Shown here: piece by piece, positions 32,985-40,910 of the stretch | Layout of the letters: every line of letters starts with the position of its first letter | Position numbering within the stretch: the stretch's first letter is position 1 | Assembly: GCF_013359685.1 (NCBI RefSeq) | Contig: NZ_JABFMV010000013.1 | Location: forward strand, 62,001 to 126,000 | Reading direction: 5' to 3' | DNA from: Leifsonia sp. C5G2 | Lineage (GTDB): Bacteria; Actinomycetota; Actinomycetes; Actinomycetales; Microbacteriaceae | DNA length: 64,000 nucleotides | Made by a program: the position numbers and the translations under genes | Notes under the pieces: model-generated | The model's database searches: none | The model's input: only the letters and a program-made list of their open reading frames with translations | What the model was told of the DNA's origin: nothing

Positions 32985-34493
32985 TCAGGCCAGCAGCTGG
33001 AGGATCCGCTGCCCCTGGGGATCGATCTCGTCGTGATCGAATTCGGCGACGACACGCCCGCGCGCCATCACGAGGACGCGGTCGCACATCATCGCCTCGG
33101 AGATCTCGGAGCTCGCGATCACGACGGTTCCGCCCGAGCGGGCGAAGTCGCGGATCAGCTCGTACATGTCCTCCTTGGCGCCGACGTCCACGCCGCGGGT
33201 CGGCTCGTCGCAGATGAGGAGCCGGGAGGACCGCACCAGCCAGCGGGCCAGGATGCCCTTCTGCTGGGTCCCGCCGCTCAGCGTCTTCATCGGCTGGTTG
33301 ACGCTCGAGACCTTCATCCCGAGCCTGGCCACCATGTCCTGGGCCGCACGCTTCTCGCGCTTGCCGTCGATGACGGAGAGCCGGCTGAACATCGGCATGC
33401 TCGCGAGGGTGATGTTGCCGGCGACGCCCATGTCGGGGATGAATCCCTGCGCCTTCCTGTCCTGCGGGAGCAGGCCGATCCCGCGCCGGATGGCGTCGCG
33501 GGGCGAGCCGAACTCGACCGGCTTGTCGTCCATGCGCAGTTCGCCGTCGGTCTTCTTCCGGGCGCCGGCCAGCAGGCTGGCCAGCTCCGACTGGCCGGAC
33601 CCGATGAGGCCGGCGATGCCCAGCACCTCGCCCTGGTACAGGTCGAAGTCGATGTCGGCGACGCGGTCGTCCTCGCCGAGGCCGCGCGCCGAGAGGAGTA
33701 CGGTGTCGGTGCGTCCCGCCCCGAGCCGGGGGCTCCGCTCACCGCGCAGGGCCGCGTCGGCGATCGAGCCCTCGAGGCTCTTGCCCACCATGGCGGTCAC
33801 CACGTCGGCCGGCTTGGTATCGGCCGTCTCCAGATTGGCCGCAGTGACGCCGTCGCGCAGCACGGTGACCGCATCGCAGAGGCTGTAGAGCTCGTCCATC
33901 CGGTGAGAGATGTAGAGGAGCGTCACTCCCTCGGCGGCCAGCCGCCGCAGCACGGTGAAGAGCCGCTCGACATCCGGGAGCGGGAGCGTGGAGGTGGGCT
34001 CGTCGAGCAGCAGGACCCGCGCGTCCTTGTGGAGCGCCTTCGCCAGCTCGACCGCCTGCTGCTCCGCCACCGAGAAGCTGGAGACCGGCTGCCGCACGTC
34101 CAGGTCGAAACCGACGCGGGCGAGGGCTTCGCGTGCCTTGGCCTGCATCGACGCCCAGTCGACGACCGCCCCCTTCTTCGGAAGCGTGCCGAGGAAGATG
34201 TTCTCGGCCACGGAGAGCGACGGCACGAGGCTCAGCTCCTGGTAGATGGTGTGGATGCCCGCGGCCTGCGCATCCGTCGGCTCACGGAACCGCACCACCT
34301 CTCCGCCCAGCCGGATCGTCCCGCCGTCCGGGGTCTCCGCCCCGGAGAGGATCTTGACGAGCGTCGACTTGCCTGCGCCGTTCTGCCCGGCGAGAGCGTG
34401 GATGCTTCCGCGCTTGACCGAGAAGCTGACCCCCTTGAGCGCCTGGACTCCCAGGTAGCCCTTGGTGATGCCCTCGAGCTGAAGCTCGTCCAT
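32985..34493 (-). CDS. sugar ABC transporter ATP-binding protein (RbsA/MglA-like)
   Basis: 502 residues with two nucleotide-binding domains, as in RbsA. The first has Walker A GQNGAGKSTLVKILSG, signature SVAEQQAVELAKAL and Walker B VLLLDEPTSTL. The second has a degenerate Walker A GLIGSGQSELASLLAG, signature LSGGTQQKGILARWL and LLICDEPTRGVDVGAK. The degenerate second site is normal for this family. GAGGAAAC precedes the ATG. A 14-bp hairpin separates it from the binding-protein gene. Confidence 0.92.
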   Translation of the reverse strand: MDELQLEGITKGYLGVQALKGVSFSVKRGSIHALAGQNGAGKSTLVKILSGAETPDGGTIRLGGEVVRFREPTDAQAAGIHTIYQELSLVPSLSVAENIFLGTLPKKGAVVDWASMQAKAREALARVGFDLDVRQPVSSFSVAEQQAVELAKALHKDARVLLLDEPTSTLPLPDVERLFTVLRRLAAEGVTLLYISHRMDELYSLCDAVTVLRDGVTAANLETADTKPADVVTAMVGKSLEGSIADAALRGERSPRLGAGRTDTVLLSARGLGEDDRVADIDFDLYQGEVLGIAGLIGSGQSELASLLAGARKKTDGELRMDDKPVEFGSPRDAIRRGIGLLPQDRKAQGFIPDMGVAGNITLASMPMFSRLSVIDGKREKRAAQDMVARLGMKVSSVNQPMKTLSGGTQQKGILARWLVRSSRLLICDEPTRGVDVGAKEDMYELIRDFARSGGTVVIASSEISEAMMCDRVLVMARGRVVAEFDHDEIDPQGQRILQLLA

Positions 34494-34535
34494 GTTTCCT
34501 CTTCACTTCCTCGTGACGTGCGTGTGGTGGAGCCG

Positions 34536-34573
34536 GTCGCTGCGCCCGGACCGATGACACCGGGCGCAGCGAC
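34536..34573 (-). other. intercistronic hairpin between binding protein and ATPase genes
   Basis: Perfect 14-base arms (34536-34549 and 34560-34573) surround a ten-base loop, 21 bases after the binding-protein stop. Such hairpins commonly stabilise upstream mRNA or cause partial termination, giving more binding protein than ATPase. Confidence 0.65.
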
Positions 34574-34593
34574 TCCGTGTGGCGCGTTCGCGC

Positions 34594-35667
34594 CTAGCCG
34601 TTCGCCCGGACGTAGGTGTCGCTGGGCTTGTAGTAGTCCTTGGCGTTCTCGGGCGTGACGACGGTGGTCTTGATGAAGACCTCCTTGCTCGGGCACGCCT
34701 TGGTGTCGCCGTTGTAGGCGGCGACGGCCATCTTCACGGCCTCCACCCCCTGGTCCCACGGCTGGTTGGAGGCGGTGGCCTGCATCGGGCCGGTGGGGTT
34801 GTCGACCATCTCCTTGACGACGTTCATGCCGCCGTCGTAGCCGGCGACGATGACGCCGTCGCCCCAGATGCCGGCCTGCTGGAGGCCCTGCTCGATGCCG
34901 CCCTGCATCACGTCGCTCATGCTGAACACGACCTTGAGGTCGGGGTTCGCCGTCGCGACGTCTCGGATCGGAGCGAGCGCCTTGTCCGGCTTCCATTCGC
35001 CGTACTTCGTCTCGAGCTTCTTCGTGGTGACGCCGGGGTGGTCCTTCATGACCTTGTCCCAGCCCTTCATGAAGCCGTTGAAGCGGAGGTCGCTGAGCAC
35101 GTCGCCGGGGAAGCCGCCGATGCCGACGACCTTCATCTCGCCCGTCTCGCCGAACTTGGCGAGCGCCTTCTTCGCGGCGACCTCGCCCGCCAGCGAGCCC
35201 GTGTAGCCCTGGTCCTCCGCGACGTAGCAGTACATGTCGGGAACCAGCGACTTGTCGAGGTTCGAGTTGACCGTGACCAGGGGCACCTTCGCGCCCTGCA
35301 GCGCAGCGACGGAGGCGCCGACGCCGATGGGGTCGTTCGGGTTCATGATGACGACGTCGACGTTCTTCGTGATGAGGGTCTGGACATCGGCGTTCTGGCG
35401 CACGGTGTCGCCGTTGGCGTCGAGCAGCTGGATGGTCGCGCCGAGCTTCTTGGCCTCGGCCTGGCCGCCCTCGACGAGGGTCTTCCACCAGTCGCTTCCG
35501 CTGATGCCGCGCTGGCTCCAGCCGATGACCAGGCCTTTGCCGGTCTTCTTGTCCGTCTGAGAGGCGGCCCCATCGGTGCCGCCTCGGGCGCAGCCGGTGA
35601 AGAGCACGGCGGTGACCGCCGCGATTCCGGCGACTTTGAGCAGGGTTCGGGAACGGGTGCTGATCAT
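34594..35667 (-). CDS. sugar ABC transporter substrate-binding lipoprotein
   Basis: 357 residues. The signal peptide VAGIAAVTAVLFTGCA ends in a lipobox with Cys near residue 26, indicating an external lipoprotein. The mature part is a Peripla_BP_4 (ribose-binding-like) protein: GLVIGWSQRGISGSDWWKTL, NVDVVIMNPNDPIGVG, LVTVNSNLDKS and VIVAGYDGGMNVVKEM. The pocket-lining region with paired Trp and the Asn/Asp residues suggests a polar sugar or polyol. The ATG has AAGGAAG nine bases upstream; codons upstream of it belong to intergenic DNA and the amidase gene. Confidence 0.9.
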   Translation of the reverse strand: MISTRSRTLLKVAGIAAVTAVLFTGCARGGTDGAASQTDKKTGKGLVIGWSQRGISGSDWWKTLVEGGQAEAKKLGATIQLLDANGDTVRQNADVQTLITKNVDVVIMNPNDPIGVGASVAALQGAKVPLVTVNSNLDKSLVPDMYCYVAEDQGYTGSLAGEVAAKKALAKFGETGEMKVVGIGGFPGDVLSDLRFNGFMKGWDKVMKDHPGVTTKKLETKYGEWKPDKALAPIRDVATANPDLKVVFSMSDVMQGGIEQGLQQAGIWGDGVIVAGYDGGMNVVKEMVDNPTGPMQATASNQPWDQGVEAVKMAVAAYNGDTKACPSKEVFIKTTVVTPENAKDYYKPSDTYVRANG

Positions 35668-35751
35668 GTTTCCACTTCCTTGTGAGGTGATCGGAGCAGG
35701 GGTGGAGCTTGGGGGTGGGGCATGTGGAGCGGGATGGTGCGGGATGGTGCG

Positions 35752-35804
35752 GGCGGCGGCGTCCCGGATGGGGAGGACGGCAAGGTCCGCGGGACGCCGC
35801 CGCC
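35752..35804 (-). other. long intercistronic hairpin between amidase and binding protein genes
   Basis: Perfect 15-base arms (35752-35766 and 35790-35804) surround a 23-base loop, beginning seven bases after the amidase stop. A direct repeat of GGGATGGTGC (35731-35750) lies beside it. It may act as an attenuator, processing site or terminator within the operon. Confidence 0.6.
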
Positions 35805-35810
35805 GGTCGC

Positions 35811-36896
35811 TCAGTCGAGCGGGGTGAAGACCCCGCGCTCCTCGAGCAGCTTGATGTTGCGGGCGCGGGTGGCGCGCTCGCGGGCCAGCCAGTCCTCCCC
35901 GGGAGGGGCGTCGAGGTACTGGTTCTTCGGGTAGATCGGCTTCTCGTAGATCGCCGCGTACTGCTCGGTGCGGAGGTCCTTGAAGCCGTTGAAGACGCCG
36001 TTCGCCTGGCGGTCGCGACGCAGTGCGTCGATGTCGATCGTCGTGCTGACGAAGGTGTCGCCCGCCGTGACGCCGGGCGTCTCGGTGATGATCTTGCCGC
36101 GCTGGTTGACGATCATCGAGCGGCCGCCGAAGAGGTCGTTGATGACGCCGTCCGGCCCGAGCTCCGGGCCGAGGTTCGGTGCGACCACGATGGCGTTGTT
36201 GAAGAGCGCGTGCGCCTTGTTCTGCACCTCCCACATGCCCTGAGAGGTCTGCGGCTCGATGAGCGTGGCGCGGATGATGACCTCGGCGCCGTTCATGGCG
36301 AGCCCGCGGGCGATCTCGGGGTACGCACCCTCGTGGCAGATGACGTAGCCGATGTTGCCGATGTCGGGGGTCTTGGCCACGGGGTAGATCGCGTCCATGA
36401 CGTTCCCGTTGCCCTTCTTGACGATCCACTCGTCCCACAGGTCGTGGGGGTTGGTGGTGCCGAGGGTGCCGCCCTCGAATCCGTCCGAGGTCGCCTTCGC
36501 ACGGCGGTAGATCACGTCGCCGTTGGGGTCGATCATGAAGGCGCAGTTGAAGTAGCGATCCGGGAAGTCGTCGTCCGCGACCAGGTACAGCTCGCCGGCG
36601 ATGTAGGTGTTCAGTTCACGAGCGGCCTTGCCGAGCTCGTCGGTCTCGGGCCCGGGGATGGTGCGGGCGAACTTCTTCTCGTATTCGCGGTCTCCTGCGT
36701 GGAACGCCATGTGCATGCCCTGGATCGCCATCTCCGGGATGACCACCAGCTTGACCGGGTAGCCCTCGGTCGCCGCGACGCCGACCGCCGTCTTCATGAA
36801 CTGGATGATGCGCTTGGTGTTCTTCAGCGCGTCTTCCGGCTCCACGATCGGGATCTGCAGCGGCGAGAGCGCTACGACTGTGTACGGCTCAGTCAC
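35811..36896 (-). CDS. carbon-nitrogen hydrolase (amidase/nitrilase superfamily)
   Basis: 361 residues. The Glu-Lys-Cys triad is visible: Glu55 in VVIPEMAIQG, Lys134 in YRRAKATSDG and Cys187 in GYVICHEGAYPE. The long form with NPHDLWDEWIVKKG and a C-terminal extension resembles aliphatic amidases/formamidases rather than short nitrilases. The substrate is unknown. The GTG at 36896 is chosen because AAGGAG precedes it and the upstream ATG at 36932 overlaps the promoter -10. It heads the operon of the sugar transporter and oxidoreductases, suggesting that an amide-bearing sugar or amine is processed. Confidence 0.87.
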   Translation of the reverse strand: MTEPYTVVALSPLQIPIVEPEDALKNTKRIIQFMKTAVGVAATEGYPVKLVVIPEMAIQGMHMAFHAGDREYEKKFARTIPGPETDELGKAARELNTYIAGELYLVADDDFPDRYFNCAFMIDPNGDVIYRRAKATSDGFEGGTLGTTNPHDLWDEWIVKKGNGNVMDAIYPVAKTPDIGNIGYVICHEGAYPEIARGLAMNGAEVIIRATLIEPQTSQGMWEVQNKAHALFNNAIVVAPNLGPELGPDGVINDLFGGRSMIVNQRGKIITETPGVTAGDTFVSTTIDIDALRRDRQANGVFNGFKDLRTEQYAAIYEKPIYPKNQYLDAPPGEDWLARERATRARNIKLLEERGVFTPLD

Positions 36897-36930
36897 GTCC
36901 AACTCCTTCGTTGTTTGGGTTCGTGGGGCC

Positions 36931-36958
36931 ATGTTAGCGCACTATCACTGCGTGTCAA
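36931..36958 (-). promoter_or_regulatory. sigma-70-type promoter of the catabolic operon
   Basis: On the minus strand, -35 TTGACA (36953-36958) and -10 TAACAT (36931-36936) are separated by 16 bases, one of the best promoters in the window. The spacer contains CGCA-N7-TGCG, a possible repressor half-site pair. The surrounding 36.9-37.1 kb is unusually A/T-rich and holds no other gene. Confidence 0.7.
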
Positions 36959-37148
36959 ACGGCAATTTTCCGACCCCGGGACCAACCGACAATGCAACCG
37001 CATCCGTCCGACAAACAAGCCGTTCTACCCAGTAAATTGCTGGTCAAGGGATTTTTCCAAGAGTTGAATAGCCATCGTTTTTCGAAGAGCGCCGCACGGA
37101 ATCGCGTGAATCAGCAAACGGGTGAGCGCACTCACAACATGCGCGACC

Positions 37149-37472
37149 TCAGAGGTGGCGGAGCTCCCTGCGCAGCTCGCCGGCGATGCCGGGGCCGACC
37201 GCGAGGTCCGAGAGACCCAGCTCGATCAGTGCCAACCGGGCGCGCAGGACGACCGATCGCGGGAGGCCCGTCGACTGCGCAATCCCGGCGTGGCTCAGCG
37301 TGCAGACCCCGGCCTCCGTGGCGCGCGACACTTCGCACCGGGCCACCGCGAGCACGACGTCCCGATCGATGGCCATCGTGCCGAGAAGGTGTTCCGCGCG
37401 TCCGGACGTCAGGGCGCGACCGACGGCGGCGAGCCAGTCGTCGCGCCCCGCGAAACGGGAGCTCTCCACCAC
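37149..37472 (-). CDS. small helix-turn-helix protein, function unknown
   Basis: About 107 residues. The N-terminal part (DWLAAVGRALTSGRAEHLLG and MAIDRDVVLAVARCEVSRAT) precedes a winged-helix-like segment, LSHAGIAQSTGLPRSVVLRA then RLALIELGLS, that looks like an HTH. It starts at a GTG immediately after the stop of the zinc-ribbon gene, so the two are translationally linked. The pair may be a regulatory or plasmid/phage-derived module; no family is assigned with confidence. Confidence 0.55.
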   Translation of the reverse strand: MVESSRFAGRDDWLAAVGRALTSGRAEHLLGTMAIDRDVVLAVARCEVSRATEAGVCTLSHAGIAQSTGLPRSVVLRARLALIELGLSDLAVGPGIAGELRRELRHL

Positions 37473-37473
37473 C

Positions 37474-37725
37474 TCAGCGCCAGAGGAGGCGGGCAATGCG
37501 CCAGCGCGCCCACCAGCGCGGCGCCGGCCGGCCGTCATCGACCTGCTCGCTGTCTCGCGGCGCCTGCTGCACCCGCAGGAAACCGACGAAGTCGCACCGC
37601 GAGCAGCACCACAGATGGCTGTGGACGGCGAGGCCGACCCCGTAATACGGATTGCTGAACACGACCGCGCGTGACCCGCAGCGCGGGCACGTCCGGGGTC
37701 GTACAGGGGGTCTCGACTCAGGCAT
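37474..37725 (-). CDS. small zinc-ribbon protein
   Basis: 83 residues with two CxxC pairs, TCPRCGSRAVVFSNPYYGVG and WCCSRCDFVGFLRVQ, forming a probable zinc ribbon; the remainder is Arg/Trp-rich (RWWARWRIARLLWR). The N terminus PESRPPVRPR is basic. Function unknown; it may bind nucleic acid. It immediately precedes the small HTH gene. A strong hairpin lies 57-95 bases upstream of its start. Confidence 0.6.
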   Translation of the reverse strand: MPESRPPVRPRTCPRCGSRAVVFSNPYYGVGLAVHSHLWCCSRCDFVGFLRVQQAPRDSEQVDDGRPAPRWWARWRIARLLWR

Positions 37726-37781
37726 CGGGGGCCGGCCGCTGGATTCTGTGATGCATTCGTTCCGCCTCGGGATGTCACTGG

Positions 37782-37820
37782 CGCGGTGGCCCTCCCCACC
37801 CGAAGGAGAGGGCCACCGCG
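37782..37820. other. 13-bp perfect hairpin in a divergent intergenic region
   Basis: Arms CGCGGTGGCCCTC (37782-37794) and GAGGGCCACCGCG (37808-37820) pair perfectly around 13 bases. It sits in the 275-base region between the zinc-ribbon gene and the AraC gene, so it cannot terminate either; it may be an operator or the terminator of a lost gene. Confidence 0.5.
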
Positions 37821-37988
37821 GGATCGCCGATCCCTAGCTCTCGACGACGGCTCCACGCTATGCGGGCCGATTCGAGGCCGGATATCCACTCGACGCGGGT
37901 CACTATCCGATCGACGCGGATCACCCGCGCCCGCGCATGCTCGTCTGAACGAACCCACAGACGTCCGATGCGATTTAGTTAGTGCACA

Positions 37989-37994
37989 TACAAT
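37989..37994 (+). promoter_or_regulatory. -10 element of a leaderless-type promoter for the AraC gene
   Basis: TACAAT ends six bases before the GTG at 38001. The preceding 30 bases are A/T-rich. No Shine-Dalgarno sequence is present. Confidence 0.55.
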
Positions 37995-38000
37995 CAACCG

Positions 38001-38981
38001 GTGCCCCCGGAGTTCGACATGTTCAGGAGCGGACGCGTCGCGTCCGCCCGCGGTGTCGACGAGGCGCGCCACACGCTCTCCCAGGTCTTCCTGCCGGTCG
38101 ACTTCCCCGCCGCCGGCACCGCCGACACCATCGACTTGACTCTGAACGCCGTAGTCGTCGGCCGGACGACGTGCGGCTTCATGCGGTTCGGAGATGCCGT
38201 GCTCATCGAGACCGCGGAAGCCGAGCACTATCACGTCGACATCCCCACGACCCGGCGCGCGAGGATGCAGGCAGCCCTGTCGGCCCCGGTCTACGGAACG
38301 ACCCAGACGGCAGCCGTCTTCATGCCGGGCAGGCCGGTCACCCTCGACTGCAGTGAGCGCTTCTCCCAGCTGTCCCTGATGTTCCCGCGCGACCAACTCG
38401 TGCTCGAACTGGAGCACCTGATCGGCGAACCGGTCGCCCGCCGGCTCGAATTCCGCGCCGAACTGCCCCTGGCCGGCTCCGGAGGGCAGTCGATGCTCCA
38501 GGCCGTCCGCATGATCGACCGCGCGGCCGCGCAGGCGGACGGCCCACTGACCCATCCGCTCGCCGCGCAGCGCCTGGAGGAGATGCTGATCCACAGCCTG
38601 CTGTTCGGGCAGTCGCACAACTACACGGACAGGCTGACGGTGCCGTCCCCGTCGCCCGGCGCCCGGCCGGTGACGCGCGCGGTGGAGCTCCTGCGCAGCG
38701 ACCCGGGTCGTCCGTGGACCGTCGCCGAGCTGGCCGAGGAGGTCTCGGCGAGTGTCCGCAGCCTGCAGGAAGGGTTCAGCCGATCGCTCGGGACCACCCC
38801 GATGGCGTATCTGCGCCGGCTGCGGCTCGAGGAGACCCGCCGCGACCTCTCCGAGGCCGTGCCCGGGACGGTCAGCGTGACCGAGGTCGCCTCCCGGTGG
38901 GGTTTCGTGCATCTCGGCCGATTCGCCGCGGCGTACGCGCGGGCGTTCGGGGAGCGGCCGTCGGAGACCCTCCGCCGCTGA
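38001..38981 (+). CDS. AraC-family regulator with AraC-binding-like N-terminal domain
   Basis: 326 residues. The N-terminal ~190 residues (LSQVFLPVDFPAAGTAD, MRFGDAVLIETAEAEHYHVD, SAPVYGTTQTAAVFMPG) match the AraC_binding_2 sensor type. The C-terminal HTH pair is RPWTVAELAEEVSASVRSLQ and VSVTEVASRWGFVHLGRFAA with YARAFGERPSETLR. It has a leaderless GTG start. Relatives often activate oxidative or aromatic-degradation genes; here no obvious target is adjacent, since the flavoprotein gene converges on it 13 bases away. Confidence 0.88.
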   Translation: MPPEFDMFRSGRVASARGVDEARHTLSQVFLPVDFPAAGTADTIDLTLNAVVVGRTTCGFMRFGDAVLIETAEAEHYHVDIPTTRRARMQAALSAPVYGTTQTAAVFMPGRPVTLDCSERFSQLSLMFPRDQLVLELEHLIGEPVARRLEFRAELPLAGSGGQSMLQAVRMIDRAAAQADGPLTHPLAAQRLEEMLIHSLLFGQSHNYTDRLTVPSPSPGARPVTRAVELLRSDPGRPWTVAELAEEVSASVRSLQEGFSRSLGTTPMAYLRRLRLEETRRDLSEAVPGTVSVTEVASRWGFVHLGRFAAAYARAFGERPSETLRR

Positions 38982-38994
38982 GCCCGGCCGCCGG

Positions 38995-40647
38995 TCAGAA
39001 CCGGCAGCCGCCCGTGGCGAGATAGTCGTGCACCATCCTCACGACGCTGGCGCCCTCGCCGACGGCGGCGGACATGCGCTTGACCGATCCGCTGCGAGCG
39101 TCGCCGACGGCGAAGACGCCGGGCACCGAGGTCTCGAACGGCTGAGTCCGATCGTCCGGTTCGCCGTGGCGCGGGCCCGTGAGAAGGAACCCGCGTTCGT
39201 CGCGCTGGATCCCGGGACCGAGCCAGTCCGTGGCAGGGACCGCACCGATGAAGACGAACAGGTGCGCGGTGGCGAGTTCCTCGCGGTCACCCGACGGCCG
39301 GTGCTCGACCGTGACGGTCTCGAGACGGGAGCCGCCGGCGGCCTCGACCACCTCGCTCTGCAGGTGCACCGTGACGCGGGGATTCTCCTCGACCTGCACC
39401 ACCAGGTACCGGGACATGTCCTTGCCCAGGTCCGCACCGCGCACGACGAGGTGGACGCGAGACGCGGTCGCGGCGAGGAACACGGCCGCCTGCCCTGCCG
39501 AGTTCCCGCCGCCCACCACCACGACCGGGTCCGTTCCGCACTCCCGGGCCTCGTTGACCGTGGCCGCGTAGTAGACGCTCGTGTACTCGAAGCGCTCCAG
39601 GTTCCTCGCCGCCAGACGGCGGTACTCCATACCGGTCGCGACGACGACGGCACGCGGGGACAGAGTCGTGCCGTCCGTGAACCGCACGGTCAGCCCGTCG
39701 TCGGCCGGAGCCAGGTGCTCTGCGGCGGCCGGCGCGAACACCGTCGCACCGAACTTTGCGGCCTGGAGCCGGGCGCGCTCGGCGAGCTCCGCGCCCGAGA
39801 TCCCGGCGGGGAAGCCGAGGTAGTTCTCGATCCGGGCGGAGCGGGCGGCCTGGCCTCCGGTGGCGACCGCATCGGAGAGCACGACCGACAGGCCGTCGGA
39901 GGCGCCGTAGACGGCCGCGGCGAGTCCCGCCGGCCCGGCGCCAACGACCAGCAGCTCGCAGGACGGCCCGGGACGCGCGTTCGCGATGCCGAGCGCCGCG
40001 GCGACCTCCGCGACGGACGGATGCCGCAGGATGCGCGAGCCCCCGACGATGACGACGGGGAGATCGGCGACGTCGAGGCGCAGCCTCTGCGCGATCGTCT
40101 CGGCGGCCCGATCGCCGTCCAGGTCCAGGAGCCGGTGCGGTATCCGGTTGCGGGCGGCGAGGTCGAGCAGCCGGCGCGTGTCCGGCGAGAAGCGCGAGCC
40201 GACGATCCGGAGCCCGGCTCCCGCTCCGATCGCCAGCGACCGCCGGATGAGGTAGGCGCGCAGGATGACGTCGCCGAGCACCGGGTCGCTCGTGACGATG
40301 CGCTCGAGCGCCGGGATCGGTACGGCCAGCACCGAGCCACGCTCGAGCGCTGCGATCGAGACGAAGGAGGGCTGGCCCTCCAGCAGCCCGATGTCGCCGG
40401 CGAACCGGCCCGGACCGTGCACCTCGATCTGCCGGCCGTCGCCGTCGGTGACGGCGATCCGGCCCTCCAGCACCGCGAAGAAGGAGTCGAGCGGCTCGCC
40501 CGCCCTCACGAGCACCTGGCCCTCCGCGACCTCCACCGTCGTGCCGTGCTCCCGCAAGGACTGCAGCTGAGGCGGGGTCAGCCGGGGGTAGGCGCCGAGG
40601 GCGTCGGGCGTCTCCTGCGGCGGAGGAGCTGTCGGAGGATCGCTCAC
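38995..40647 (-). CDS. thioredoxin reductase-like flavoprotein with N-terminal cyclic-nucleotide-type domain
   Basis: 550 residues. Residues ~35-150 form a cNMP-type beta barrel (GTTVEVAEGQVLVRAG, GDIGLLEGQPSFVSIAAL), though the phosphate-binding Arg expected after GE-x-A-L is absent. Residues ~155-240 look like a thioredoxin-fold domain. Residues ~245-545 are a TrxR-type FAD/NADPH module: LLVVGAGPAGLAAAVYGA, VVVVGGGNSAGQAAVFLA and VFAVGDARSGSVKRMSAAVG. Where TrxR has CATC, this protein reads YYAATVNEA, so both redox Cys are missing. It is the last gene of the stress operon; its GTG overlaps the zinc-finger stop. Confidence 0.87.
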   Translation of the reverse strand: MSDPPTAPPPQETPDALGAYPRLTPPQLQSLREHGTTVEVAEGQVLVRAGEPLDSFFAVLEGRIAVTDGDGRQIEVHGPGRFAGDIGLLEGQPSFVSIAALERGSVLAVPIPALERIVTSDPVLGDVILRAYLIRRSLAIGAGAGLRIVGSRFSPDTRRLLDLAARNRIPHRLLDLDGDRAAETIAQRLRLDVADLPVVIVGGSRILRHPSVAEVAAALGIANARPGPSCELLVVGAGPAGLAAAVYGASDGLSVVLSDAVATGGQAARSARIENYLGFPAGISGAELAERARLQAAKFGATVFAPAAAEHLAPADDGLTVRFTDGTTLSPRAVVVATGMEYRRLAARNLERFEYTSVYYAATVNEARECGTDPVVVVGGGNSAGQAAVFLAATASRVHLVVRGADLGKDMSRYLVVQVEENPRVTVHLQSEVVEAAGGSRLETVTVEHRPSGDREELATAHLFVFIGAVPATDWLGPGIQRDERGFLLTGPRHGEPDDRTQPFETSVPGVFAVGDARSGSVKRMSAAVGEGASVVRMVHDYLATGGCRF

Positions 40648-40910
40648 CACACGTAGTCCTCGTCGAAGTAGCACCACATCCAGCTCTCGCCCGGCTCCAG
40701 CGAGCGGACGATCGGATGCCGGTCGTTGAACGCGTGCGCGCGTGCGTGCTTCATCGGCGAGGAGTCGCAGCAGCCCACCTTGCCGCAGGTCAGGCACAGC
40801 CGCAGGTGCACCCACGGGGTGCCGAGGGCCAGGCAGTCCTCGCACGCGCCCGGCGTGCGCGGGACCACCGACCGGATGAAGGCGATGTGCGGATCAGTTC
40901 GAACGGCCAT
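40644..40910 (-). CDS. UBP-type zinc finger protein
   Basis: 88 residues that are almost entirely a zf-UBP domain: CEDCLALGTPWVHLRLCLTC, GCCDSSPMKHARAHAF, then HPIVRSLEPGESWMWCYFDE. All expected Cys and His ligands are present. In eukaryotes this domain reads free ubiquitin C termini; bacteria lack ubiquitin, so the ligand is unknown and may be another exposed protein C terminus (inference). GGAGGGG precedes the ATG. It overlaps the thioredoxin gene by 17 bases and the flavoprotein gene by four. Confidence 0.88.
   Translation of the reverse strand: MAVRTDPHIAFIRSVVPRTPGACEDCLALGTPWVHLRLCLTCGKVGCCDSSPMKHARAHAFNDRHPIVRSLEPGESWMWCYFDEDYVW

Noticed and set aside
36932-36934. ATG at 36932 as start of the amidase
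   Set aside because: It overlaps the -10 TAACAT of the operon promoter and lacks a ribosome site; the GTG at 36896 has AAGGAG.
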